Of a stretch of 64,000 nucleotides of DNA, positions 8,467-15,732 are shown piece by piece. The translations under genes were made by a program, and so were the position numbers. This DNA comes from Candidatus Endomicrobium procryptotermitis (GTDB lineage Bacteria; Elusimicrobiota; Endomicrobiia; Endomicrobiales; Endomicrobiaceae). Below the pieces are notes generated by a model that was not told the origin of the DNA, made no database searches, and saw only the letters and a list, made by a program, of their open reading frames with translations. The first letter of the stretch is position 1; every line of letters begins with the position of its first letter. The stretch covers positions 1-64,000 of the forward strand of contig JAITIP010000037.1 in NCBI GenBank assembly GCA_031279415.1. The letters run 5' to 3'.

Positions 8467-10152
8467 ATGGTAGACAATATTAATTTAGATAAAAATGCTA
8501 CTCATTTTGAAGAAAACGAAGAAATGAGCATGGAAGATTTGATGAAAGAGTTTGATTCCGCAGGGAACATAACAGTCGGTAAAGAACTTGACGTGACGAT
8601 TATTGCTGAAAATGAAGACGGATATATGGCAGATTTGGGAATGAAGTCCGAAGGTATTATCCCTAAAAGTGAGTTTGACGAAGGAAAACTGCCTCCGGAA
8701 TTGAAAATCGGGGCGGTTGTTAAAGTAAAAGTTTTAAGTACTCGTGGGCAGGCAGTTCTTTCTTACAGAGAAATGGCTGAAAAAGAGTGGTGGGATAAAG
8801 TTGAAAGCGCAGTTAAAGAAGGCAAAACAGTTAAAGGTATGATAAGCAAAACGGTAAAAGGTGGTTTTTTGGTTGATATAGGGGTAACCTCATTTTTACA
8901 TATTTCGCAGATTGACATAAATTTTGTAAAAGATGGGGAGAAATACGTAGGGAAAACTTATGACTTTGCGATAATGGAATTTGACAGAAAAGCAAAGAAA
9001 GTAGTCGTATCGCGCAGAAAACTTTTGGAAGATGAAAAAAATGCGAGAAGAACTTCCGCCTTTGAAAGTATTGCCGAGGGTCAGATTTTAGACGGTACAG
9101 TTTCAAGAATTACCTCTTTCGGAGCTTTTATAGATTTGGGCGGAATAGATGGGCTGCTTCATATAGGCGAAATGGCGTGGTATAAAGTCAGAAAAGTTGA
9201 AGACTTGGTTCATCAGGGGCAGATGGTAAGAGTTCAGGTAACAAAAGTCGATAAAGATAACGAAAAAATTTCGTTAAGCATGAAAAGCCTAAGTCCTCAT
9301 CCGTGGGACTCAGCGTCAGAAAGATTTCCGATTGGCTTGATAATGAAAGGAAGAGTGACTTCTGTTATGGATTATGGAGCTTTTGTGGAACTGGAGCCGG
9401 CGATAGAAGGGCTGCTTCATGTTTCAGAATATTCTTGGAATGACAGCGAAGCCTCTTTTAAAAGGAATGTCAAAAAAGGTACGGAGCTGGAAGTAAAAAT
9501 AATCGACGTTGACAAAGAAAATAAAAAAATATCCTTGTCAGTTAAAAAAATGCAGGTTAATCCATGGGAAGAAGCCGTAAGGCATTACACTCCTGGTACA
9601 ATCGTAAAAGGAACTGTACAAAATCTTATGCCTTTCGGGGCTTTTGTTAAACTTCCGGAGGGAATCGAAGGTCTTGTGCATATCAGCGACTTTTCTTGGA
9701 CGAAAAGAATAAAACACCCCGAAGATGTCATAAAAAAAGGACAGGAAATAGAAGTTGTAATTTTAGAAGTAAACCCGCAAAATGAAAAAATTTTGTTATC
9801 AATAAAACACACGAAACCCGACCCTTACAAAAAATATAAATCCGGTGCGGTCGTAAGCGGGAAAGTCATAAGAGTTACAGAGTTTGGCGCTTTTATAGAA
9901 CTTGAAGCAGGAATAGAAGCTTTGATAAAAAATTCCGAAGCTTCTTCTGTCAAAGCTGACAGGAATCAAAGCATTCTAAAAGAAGGCGAAGAGGTAGAAG
10001 CCAAAATAATAAAAGTTGATATAAGAGACAGAAAAATAGAAGCCTCAATCAGAAAACTTGAATTTGACAGAGAAAAAGAGCTGGTAAGAAAATATGCCAG
10101 TCAAGATGATAAGCCAACTTTGGGAGAAGTGCTAATTGAAGATGGGGAATAA
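8467..10152 (+). CDS. rpsA: 30S ribosomal protein S1-like protein with six S1 repeats
   Basis: The 561-residue protein is built from six consecutive S1 (OB-fold) RNA-binding repeats, at roughly 38-103, 120-190, 205-275, 290-362, 377-449 and 462-533. The Phe-Gly-Ala-Phe and Gly-Leu-(Leu/Val)-His-(Ile/Val)-Ser type blocks are clearest in repeats 3 to 6. S1 binds mRNA leaders on the 30S subunit. The organism seems to use both Shine-Dalgarno and leaderless starts, so S1 dependence is of interest. TAAGGAG lies just before the ATG. No convincing terminator follows; a new promoter begins about 90 bases later. Confidence 0.92.
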   Translation: MVDNINLDKNATHFEENEEMSMEDLMKEFDSAGNITVGKELDVTIIAENEDGYMADLGMKSEGIIPKSEFDEGKLPPELKIGAVVKVKVLSTRGQAVLSYREMAEKEWWDKVESAVKEGKTVKGMISKTVKGGFLVDIGVTSFLHISQIDINFVKDGEKYVGKTYDFAIMEFDRKAKKVVVSRRKLLEDEKNARRTSAFESIAEGQILDGTVSRITSFGAFIDLGGIDGLLHIGEMAWYKVRKVEDLVHQGQMVRVQVTKVDKDNEKISLSMKSLSPHPWDSASERFPIGLIMKGRVTSVMDYGAFVELEPAIEGLLHVSEYSWNDSEASFKRNVKKGTELEVKIIDVDKENKKISLSVKKMQVNPWEEAVRHYTPGTIVKGTVQNLMPFGAFVKLPEGIEGLVHISDFSWTKRIKHPEDVIKKGQEIEVVILEVNPQNEKILLSIKHTKPDPYKKYKSGAVVSGKVIRVTEFGAFIELEAGIEALIKNSEASSVKADRNQSILKEGEEVEAKIIKVDIRDRKIEASIRKLEFDREKELVRKYASQDDKPTLGEVLIEDGE

Positions 10153-10243
10153 CCCCGTCACTAAATTAATTGACTGAATAAACGGGATGATAAGATAAAA
10201 CAGTAATTAAAATTTGCAAAAATGTTGACAGCAAAAAGGATTA

Positions 10244-10273
10244 TTGACTTTTAAATCCGAAATATCTTATAAT
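10244..10273 (+). promoter_or_regulatory. promoter of rplM-rpsI
   Basis: TTGACT at 10244-10249 and a perfect TATAAT at 10268-10273 are 18 bases apart. A second TTGACA at 10225-10230 has no good -10 partner. Transcription would start near 10280, leaving a leader of about 33 bases before rplM. Confidence 0.8.
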
Positions 10274-10312
10274 ACATCTCTCATTACTATTTACAGAGGA
10301 TAGGGCTTTAAA

Positions 10313-10759
10313 ATGAATAAAAAGACTTACTTACCAAAAGTTGACGGAATCGAAAGGAAATGGCATTTGATTGATGCCAAAGGAAAAGTTCTCGGAAGGC
10401 TGGCTGTGGAAATAGCCGACATTTTAAGAGGAAAAAAGAAAGTCATCTATACAAACCATATAGATTGCGGAGATTTTGTTGTTATAACTAATGCCGGCAA
10501 ACTTGTTCTTACGGGAAAGAAGCTTGACCAGAAAATGTATTTTACTTTTTCCGGATATCCCGGCGGTGGAAAACTTACTCCTTACGGAAAAATGATGGAA
10601 AAGGCGCCGGAAAAAGTTTTGACGGCCGCGGTTAAAGGCATGCTCCCTAAAAATAAGCTTGCTGATAAGCAGCTTAAAAGGCTTAAAGTATTCAGAGATG
10701 ACAGATATGACCATGCCGCTCAGTTGGCGGGATCGGTAAGTAAAGAGGAGAAAAAATGA
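10313..10759 (+). CDS. rplM: 50S ribosomal protein L13
   Basis: L13 is an early-assembling 23S rRNA-binding protein. The 148-residue product shows the family landmarks Trp-His-Leu-Ile-Asp-Ala near residue 17, Gly-Arg-Leu-Ala, Asn-His-Ile-Asp-Cys-Gly-Asp, the Ser-Gly-Tyr-Pro-Gly-Gly block and Gly-Met-Leu-Pro-Lys-Asn. AGAGGATAGGG upstream supplies the ribosome binding site. Its stop overlaps the rpsI start (ATGA), the usual L13-S9 pairing. Confidence 0.97.
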   Translation: MNKKTYLPKVDGIERKWHLIDAKGKVLGRLAVEIADILRGKKKVIYTNHIDCGDFVVITNAGKLVLTGKKLDQKMYFTFSGYPGGGKLTPYGKMMEKAPEKVLTAAVKGMLPKNKLADKQLKRLKVFRDDRYDHAAQLAGSVSKEEKK

Positions 10760-11151
10760 GTAATGTTTCTTATTTAAGCACGGGACGCAGAAAAAATGCG
10801 GTTGCGCGCGTGAGAGTTTCCGAAGGAAGCGGAAGAATAATTATTAATGATAGACCTCTAGCCGAATATTTTGGCGGTCTTGAAAGGCATAAAAAAACTG
10901 TTCTTAAAACTTTTGAAGTCTGGAATGGCGTAAAAAGTTATGACTTTTATATAAATGTTTGTGGTGGTGGAGTAACGGGACAAGCAGGAGCAATAAGTCA
11001 TGGAGTTGCAAGAGCCATTTTATCTCTAAACGAATCTTCAAAAGATATTTTAAGAAAAGAAGGACTTCTCACCAGAGATTCAAGAATGGTTGAAAGAAAG
11101 AAACCCGGAAGACCGAAAGCCAGAAAACGTTTCCAATTTTCAAAACGTTAA
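10756..11151 (+). CDS. rpsI: 30S ribosomal protein S9
   Basis: S9 is a head protein of the 30S subunit whose C-terminal tail reaches the P-site tRNA. The 131-residue product begins with the typical Ser-Thr-Gly-Arg-Arg-Lys-Asn-Ala-Val-Ala-Arg-Val block and ends in the conserved basic tail Lys-Arg-Phe-Gln-Phe-Ser-Lys-Arg. It is coupled to rplM by a four-base overlap, with AGAGGAG before the start. It is followed by a 383-base non-coding stretch. Confidence 0.97.
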   Translation: MSNVSYLSTGRRKNAVARVRVSEGSGRIIINDRPLAEYFGGLERHKKTVLKTFEVWNGVKSYDFYINVCGGGVTGQAGAISHGVARAILSLNESSKDILRKEGLLTRDSRMVERKKPGRPKARKRFQFSKR

Positions 11152-11263
11152 AATACATTTTTATTTTTTCAAAAAGGCGCACTTATATTTGCAGATAAAT
11201 GCCAGTTTAAATTTGTGGCAAAGGTGCGTGTTCTATATTAAGATATTACAGGACAGTCGTCGT

Positions 11264-11296
11264 ATAATCTTAACAGGAATTCGAAAAGGCAGTTCT
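11264..11296. repeat. 33-bp dispersed repeat, copy 2
   Basis: This copy matches 1486-1518 at 28 of 33 positions with only transitions between them. It is followed by a GGCA/TGCC hairpin and then a T-rich stretch near 11328-11341. Confidence 0.5.
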
Positions 11297-11436
11297 TGTC
11301 GTTATTGCCAAGCTTCTAAACTTCTGTCTTTTGTTTTTTTTAAAGCCGCAGTGTCTGGTTTTTGCAGATGACAAATCAAAAAGACTGCTACAGTTTGTGG
11401 GTTTACAGTTGTTAATCTGTACCCTGTAGGTTGACG

Positions 11437-11460
11437 TGTGGATGTTCATTCACATTTTTT
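11437..11460 (+). terminator. rho-independent terminator upstream of pilB
   Basis: TGTGGATG (11437-11444) pairs with CATTCACA (11447-11454), one pair being G-T, and six Ts follow at 11455-11460. It can end the rplM-rpsI transcript or act as an attenuator 75 bases before pilB. Confidence 0.65.
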
Positions 11461-11534
11461 CATAAGTCGTTGAAAAGAAGTTTACAATTTGCTAAGCTTA
11501 TATACAAGCAAAGCATAAATTACAGGAGATGCCG

Positions 11535-13223
11535 ATGTCTATAGCTCCTTTAAGAAAAAAATATTTGGGAGAGACATTAGTCTCTCAGGGAGTTATAACA
11601 CAGGAGCAACTTAACGAGTGTATAAGCGAACAAAAGAAAACTAAAGAAAAGCTCGGTAATATTTTTTTAAAAAAAGGATATGTTGTAAAAGACGTTTTAT
11701 CAAATGCCCTGTCATATTGCCTTGGTGTTCCTTTTATAAGAGGATCAGATCTTCGGGTTGAAAGAGACGCTCTTGCGCTTGTTTCGGAAAGAAACGCAAG
11801 GCGTTTTTTTATTATGCCTATTTCGCTTAAAGATAACGTTTTAAACATAGCGATGGCAGATCCTTCGAATGTCGTCATGAAAGACGAAATTGAAAAGATC
11901 GTAGGCATAAAACTTTCTGTAAGTCTTATGGACGAAACAGAAATTAAAGAAGCAATAGAAAAATATTACGTAAGAACAAGTTTGGGATCGGATAGCGATG
12001 AGGAAGGAGATGTTGCGGCAAAAGAAGAAGAGATAACAGATGAAGATTTAAGCGAATCAGCGGAAGCTGCGCCGGTTATAAGATATGTTAATTCCATATT
12101 TTTTGATGCCGTCGTAAAAAAAGCCTCAGATATTCATTTGGAAGTTTTTGAAAAAGAAGTTGTATTAAGAATGAGGATCGACGGTATTTTAAGAGAATTT
12201 TCCGCGCCGCAGAAAAAATATTATAACGCCATAGTATCCAGAATAAAAATCATGTCGGATTTGGACATAGCTGAAAGACGTCTTCCGCAGGATGGAAAAT
12301 GTAAAATCAAAGTTAACGGAAACAGAGTTGATGTCCGCGTGTCAATGATACCTACGGTTTACGGTGAAAAGGTTGTTATGCGTATGCTCAATAAAGAGCT
12401 TTTTGCTTTGGACATAGAAAAAATTGGAATGAGCGATAAGGAACTCAGACTTTTTAAAGAAGCTATTAACATGCCTTATGGAATGATACTTGTGACAGGT
12501 CCTACAAGTTCCGGTAAAACGACCACGCTGTATTCTGCGTTAAAATATCTTAACACTCCGGATCTGAATATTTTAACTGCCGAAGATCCCGTTGAATACG
12601 AATTAATGAATATAAATCAGGTGCACGTAAAAGCCGACATAGGACTTACTTTCGCAAGTATTCTGCGTTCTTTCATGCGTCAGGATCCGGACATTATTCT
12701 TGTGGGAGAAATAAGAGATCAGGAAACCGCAGGTATTGCCATTCAGGCGGCGCTGACCGGACACACTGTATTTTCTACGCTTCACACAAATGATTCCGTA
12801 AGCACGCTTTCGAGAATGTCATTTATGGGAATAGAATCGTTTTTGATTGCAGACGCCGTGAATTTGGTTATGGCGCAAAGACTTATAAGAAAAATATGTC
12901 CATTCTGCAAGGAAGAGGTTACAAACCTTCCGGACAACGTGTACGAAAAACTGCGCATTTCTCCGGATACAAAAATTTATCAAGGAAAAGGCTGTGAAAA
13001 ATGCGATAAGTCGGGATATAAAGGCAGAACGGCAATATTTGAAATTCTTGCGATGTCGAGAGATATAAGAGAACTCATAGTGAAAGACGCACCGGATCTT
13101 GAAATAAGAGATAAGGCGATAGAACAGGGCTTTGTGACGCTTAGGGCAGCCGCAATCAATAAAATGAAAGAAGGCATTACTACGGTTGAGGAAGTTATGA
13201 GTGTAACGATAGCATCTTCATAA
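11535..13223 (+). CDS. pilB: type IV pilus assembly ATPase PilB (GspE family)
   Basis: PilB is the hexameric cytoplasmic ATPase that powers pilus extension. The 562-residue protein has an N-terminal GspE-N domain (about 1-140), an acidic linker (150-178), and the ATPase core with Walker A Gly-Pro-Thr-Ser-Ser-Gly-Lys-Thr-Thr near 322-330, the Asp box, Walker B Asp-Ile-Ile-Leu-Val-Gly-Glu near 386-392, a His box near 410-417, and the CxxC...CxxC zinc motif typical of PilB/GspE rather than PilT. ATG 11535 is chosen because AGGAG (11524-11528) is six bases away; ATG 11529 abuts the site. No pilT is present in the window. Confidence 0.93.
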   Translation: MSIAPLRKKYLGETLVSQGVITQEQLNECISEQKKTKEKLGNIFLKKGYVVKDVLSNALSYCLGVPFIRGSDLRVERDALALVSERNARRFFIMPISLKDNVLNIAMADPSNVVMKDEIEKIVGIKLSVSLMDETEIKEAIEKYYVRTSLGSDSDEEGDVAAKEEEITDEDLSESAEAAPVIRYVNSIFFDAVVKKASDIHLEVFEKEVVLRMRIDGILREFSAPQKKYYNAIVSRIKIMSDLDIAERRLPQDGKCKIKVNGNRVDVRVSMIPTVYGEKVVMRMLNKELFALDIEKIGMSDKELRLFKEAINMPYGMILVTGPTSSGKTTTLYSALKYLNTPDLNILTAEDPVEYELMNINQVHVKADIGLTFASILRSFMRQDPDIILVGEIRDQETAGIAIQAALTGHTVFSTLHTNDSVSTLSRMSFMGIESFLIADAVNLVMAQRLIRKICPFCKEEVTNLPDNVYEKLRISPDTKIYQGKGCEKCDKSGYKGRTAIFEILAMSRDIRELIVKDAPDLEIRDKAIEQGFVTLRAAAINKMKEGITTVEEVMSVTIASS

Positions 13224-13243
13224 TTATTTAATGGAGAAATAAA

Positions 13244-14494
13244 ATGCCGCAGTTTAAATATCAGGCCATAGATTCTAGAGGGCAAAAAATAAGAGGTGTC
13301 AGAGAGTTCCCTACGAAAAAGGATGTAATTTTATTTTTAAGAGGCGAGAGGCTTACTCCGGTAAGCATTGAAGAAAGCGGCGGAGCTAGAGCTGTTATTA
13401 CTAGATCTTTTTCAAATGTGGCAAAACCAAAATATAAGTCCGCAGCAAAAATACCGGGTAAAGTCAAAATAGAAGATATTGCACTTTTCTGCCGTCAGCT
13501 TGCCACTCTGGTGGGAGCCGGAGTAAATCTTCTGGAAGCTGTTGATGATATTTCCGATATGTCAAACAATCCGAAAATGAGGGGTACTCTTAAAGAAGTA
13601 GCCGGAGATCTAAGAAGCGGAACTCCTCTTTCGGACTCTTTAAAAAAACATAAAATGTTTACAAAAACACTCACCTCAATGGTTGAAGTTGGGGAAAGAT
13701 CCGGAAAACTTTCAAAGGTTTTGGGTGATTTGGCTTTATATCTTGAAAATAACGTTAAGCTTATAAGAAAAATAAAATCCGCAAGTACTTATCCTATGTT
13801 TATAGGATGTTTTTTTGTTCTGGTTTTGCTTGCTTTAATAGTGGGAATAATACCGAGATTTGAAGAGATGTTTATGTCTTTTGGCGCGGATTTACCGGCG
13901 CCCACTAAAGTTGTTATGAATATAAGCAACTTTGTTATAGGAAATGGTTTATGGCTGTTTTTAGGAACGGTTTTTTTTATTATAGGCTTTATGTTGTTTA
14001 AAAAGAATCCGCGTGGAAATTTGATATATTGCCGACTGCTATTTAAAATGCCAATTTTCGGCAAGATTTATATGAAAATGGTTCTTGCAAGATTTTTTCA
14101 AACGCTTTCCACTCTTGTAAAAAGCGGAGTCGATATTGTCGCTTCTCTTGATATATCCACAAACGTCATGGATAATTCTTTTACTGAAAGCATAATGCGC
14201 AAAGTAAAAGCAAAAGTGCTTGAAGGCAATCAGCTCGGAATGGAAATGGAACAATATGAGATGTTTCCCAGAATGGTTACAAGGATGACCATCGTCGGAG
14301 AAAAATCAGGACAGCTCGACGCTATGTTTGACAAAATAACGGACTATTTTACCGATGAAGTTGACGCCGCGGTAGCGACTATTAGTTCCGTTATTGAGCC
14401 TGTTCTTATTATAGGTTTGGGTTTTATAGTAGGTTTGGCGGTAACGGCAATGTATTTGCCTATATTCTATCTTGCTTCGGCAATGATGGGTTAA
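13244..14494 (+). CDS. pilC: type IV pilus inner-membrane platform protein PilC
   Basis: PilC (GspF family) is the polytopic platform that couples PilB to the pilins. The 416-residue protein carries two repeated T2SSF domains (about 75-200 and 275-400), each starting with a Phe-Cys-Arg-Gln-Leu or Phe-Phe-Gln-Thr-Leu type block, with hydrophobic segments near 180-205, 230-250 and 385-410. It follows pilB after 20 bases with GGAG before the ATG. No retraction ATPase separates the two, so a pseudopilus or retraction-independent pilus is possible. Confidence 0.93.
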   Translation: MPQFKYQAIDSRGQKIRGVREFPTKKDVILFLRGERLTPVSIEESGGARAVITRSFSNVAKPKYKSAAKIPGKVKIEDIALFCRQLATLVGAGVNLLEAVDDISDMSNNPKMRGTLKEVAGDLRSGTPLSDSLKKHKMFTKTLTSMVEVGERSGKLSKVLGDLALYLENNVKLIRKIKSASTYPMFIGCFFVLVLLALIVGIIPRFEEMFMSFGADLPAPTKVVMNISNFVIGNGLWLFLGTVFFIIGFMLFKKNPRGNLIYCRLLFKMPIFGKIYMKMVLARFFQTLSTLVKSGVDIVASLDISTNVMDNSFTESIMRKVKAKVLEGNQLGMEMEQYEMFPRMVTRMTIVGEKSGQLDAMFDKITDYFTDEVDAAVATISSVIEPVLIIGLGFIVGLAVTAMYLPIFYLASAMMG

Positions 14495-14502
14495 GAAAAG
14501 CA

Positions 14503-14530
14503 TTGATTTTTAAGAAATGTCGAGTATACT
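14503..14530 (+). promoter_or_regulatory. promoter of the lipoprotein / minor pilin genes
   Basis: TTGATT at 14503-14508 and TATACT at 14525-14530 are 16 bases apart. The predicted start near 14537 falls in a GGATG...CATCC inverted repeat (14535-14555), which would place a small hairpin at the 5' end of the mRNA. Confidence 0.65.
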
Positions 14531-14576
14531 ATCGGATGGATATATCAATCATCCATGAAATAAGGAGATTATAACA

Positions 14577-15257
14577 ATGAAAAAGATTTTCATGGCTTTT
14601 GCAATGTTCGCAATGTTGTTTTGTATCGTTTCTTGTTCCAAGAAGGAGGATAATAATAAGAAAGAATTCAACTATAAAGGGTATTCTATTTCAGTTGCTG
14701 TTACAGAAGTGTATACTGTTGATATAGACAACTTGGTTTTAGCTCCAGGACAACAAATACATTTAAAAGCCACCATAAAAGATGCAAGGGGCAACATAAC
14801 CGTAAATACACCTGTTAATTGGAGTGCTTCTTCAGAATTAGGATCTTTTTCTCAAAATACCGCAGAATATACTACTTTAATTGTTAGTGCAGCCAGTGGT
14901 GATAATTATTATATTAAAGCAGAGTTTGGAGGGGTAGAAAAAACAATACCTGTTATAGTTGATACTCTCAATGTGTCTTTTCAACTTGATCCGCTTGAGG
15001 CTATTATATATCCTGAGGCCGGAATGCGCTCTGTTAAGGTGACAATAATGCGCAGCGGCGGACAAGAAGAGGATACAAATAGTATAGTAATATGGAACGC
15101 TGCCAAGACTCCGGGTAATTTTGTATCTTACACTACTAAGTCTGGTGAATGGAATGGATATCAACCGGCGGCTACTCTTTTTGGTTCTGTTCAGATATAT
15201 GTAATAATTAATGGTCTTGAGTATGTTTCACCATCATATACAGTAGCTCAGCTATAG
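14577..15257 (+). CDS. hypothetical lipoprotein with Ig-like (Big) fold character
   Basis: I do not recognise the family. The 226-residue protein starts with a lipoprotein signal peptide and a lipobox Ile-Val-Ser-Cys at 17-20, followed by a charged linker. Residues 45-135 read as beta strands with a Trp-Ser-Ala-Ser pattern near 82-85, like bacterial Ig-like (Big_1/Big_2) surface domains; a second beta-rich module follows with a similar Trp-Asn-Ala pattern near 166-168. It has AAGGAG before its ATG and its own promoter and sits inside the pilus cluster, so an accessory role at the outer membrane is plausible but unproven. Confidence 0.75.
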   Translation: MKKIFMAFAMFAMLFCIVSCSKKEDNNKKEFNYKGYSISVAVTEVYTVDIDNLVLAPGQQIHLKATIKDARGNITVNTPVNWSASSELGSFSQNTAEYTTLIVSAASGDNYYIKAEFGGVEKTIPVIVDTLNVSFQLDPLEAIIYPEAGMRSVKVTIMRSGGQEEDTNSIVIWNAAKTPGNFVSYTTKSGEWNGYQPAATLFGSVQIYVIINGLEYVSPSYTVAQL

Positions 15258-15314
15258 TAGCTCACCTATTTATTTAATAGAATTGGATTGAACACGCCTT
15301 TTTAAGAGTTTTGA

Positions 15315-15722
15315 ATGATTAAAAATAAACGCGGTTTCACCATGATTGAATTTATTATAGTGTTATTAATAAGCTCAGTGCTTATTGTTATTCTCTCAAT
15401 AAGCAGAAGATCGCAAATTAAATCGACATATTTTCGTGAAGCTGATGTTCTTATTGCTGATATTGTAAATAAAGAGAATTTGGCTTATATGGCTGCAAAT
15501 ATTTCTACATTTTTTAATGTTCCTCTCTCATCTTATGCTCTTGTCGGCGGATTGGAGGTTGTAGATGGCAGAAAGTATTTATACTTTAATTCTTTCCAAG
15601 TTACAAATGCAGACAGTTCGTCGTTTATTGTCACTGTTTACGGAAATGAGGACAGCATAGCTAAAGGTGTGGTACGCAAAGTGAGATATCAGGATGGCGA
15701 TATCATCCCGATTCTAAACTAG
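15315..15722 (+). CDS. prepilin-type protein (minor pseudopilin, FimU/GspH-like)
   Basis: The 135-residue protein has a class III prepilin signal: basic leader of seven residues ending in Gly7, then Phe-Thr-Met-Ile-Glu with Glu at mature position +5, followed by about 20 hydrophobic residues. The rest is a small variable beta domain. Size and first position in the row of four pilin-like genes fit a FimU/GspH-type minor pilin that primes pilus assembly. No good Shine-Dalgarno is visible before the ATG. The next gene starts 10 bases after its stop. Confidence 0.85.
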   Translation: MIKNKRGFTMIEFIIVLLISSVLIVILSISRRSQIKSTYFREADVLIADIVNKENLAYMAANISTFFNVPLSSYALVGGLEVVDGRKYLYFNSFQVTNADSSSFIVTVYGNEDSIAKGVVRKVRYQDGDIIPILN

Positions 15723-15732
15723 GAGAATGCTT

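Larger units (their letters stand above)
11152..11534 (+). other. structured intergenic stretch between rpsI and pilB
   Basis: No gene is supported here. The stretch holds several inverted repeats: GCGCAC (11177-11182) with GTGCGT (11224-11229) enclosing TGCCA (11200-11204) with TGGCA (11216-11220); the second copy of a 33-base repeat (11264-11296); a bulged 13-pair hairpin whose right arm is the continuous 11417-11429 and whose left arm is CTACA (11388-11392), GGG (11399-11401) and TACAG (11404-11408); and a terminator at 11437-11460. A TATAAT at 11263-11268 lacks a good -35. This could be the rpsI 3' end, a small RNA, or a regulated leader for pilB. Confidence 0.5.

Noticed and set aside
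10153-10200. terminator after the S1 gene
   Set aside because: CCCGT and ACGGG could pair but the loop is about 25 bases and no T-run follows.
11090-11371. 93-codon plus-strand frame overlapping the end of rpsI
   Set aside because: It begins inside rpsI in another frame and runs through the structured non-coding region; no ribosome binding site and no protein-like pattern.
11152-11460. GEMM-type c-di-GMP riboswitch before pilB
   Set aside because: The location is suggestive but the conserved GEMM core is not found.
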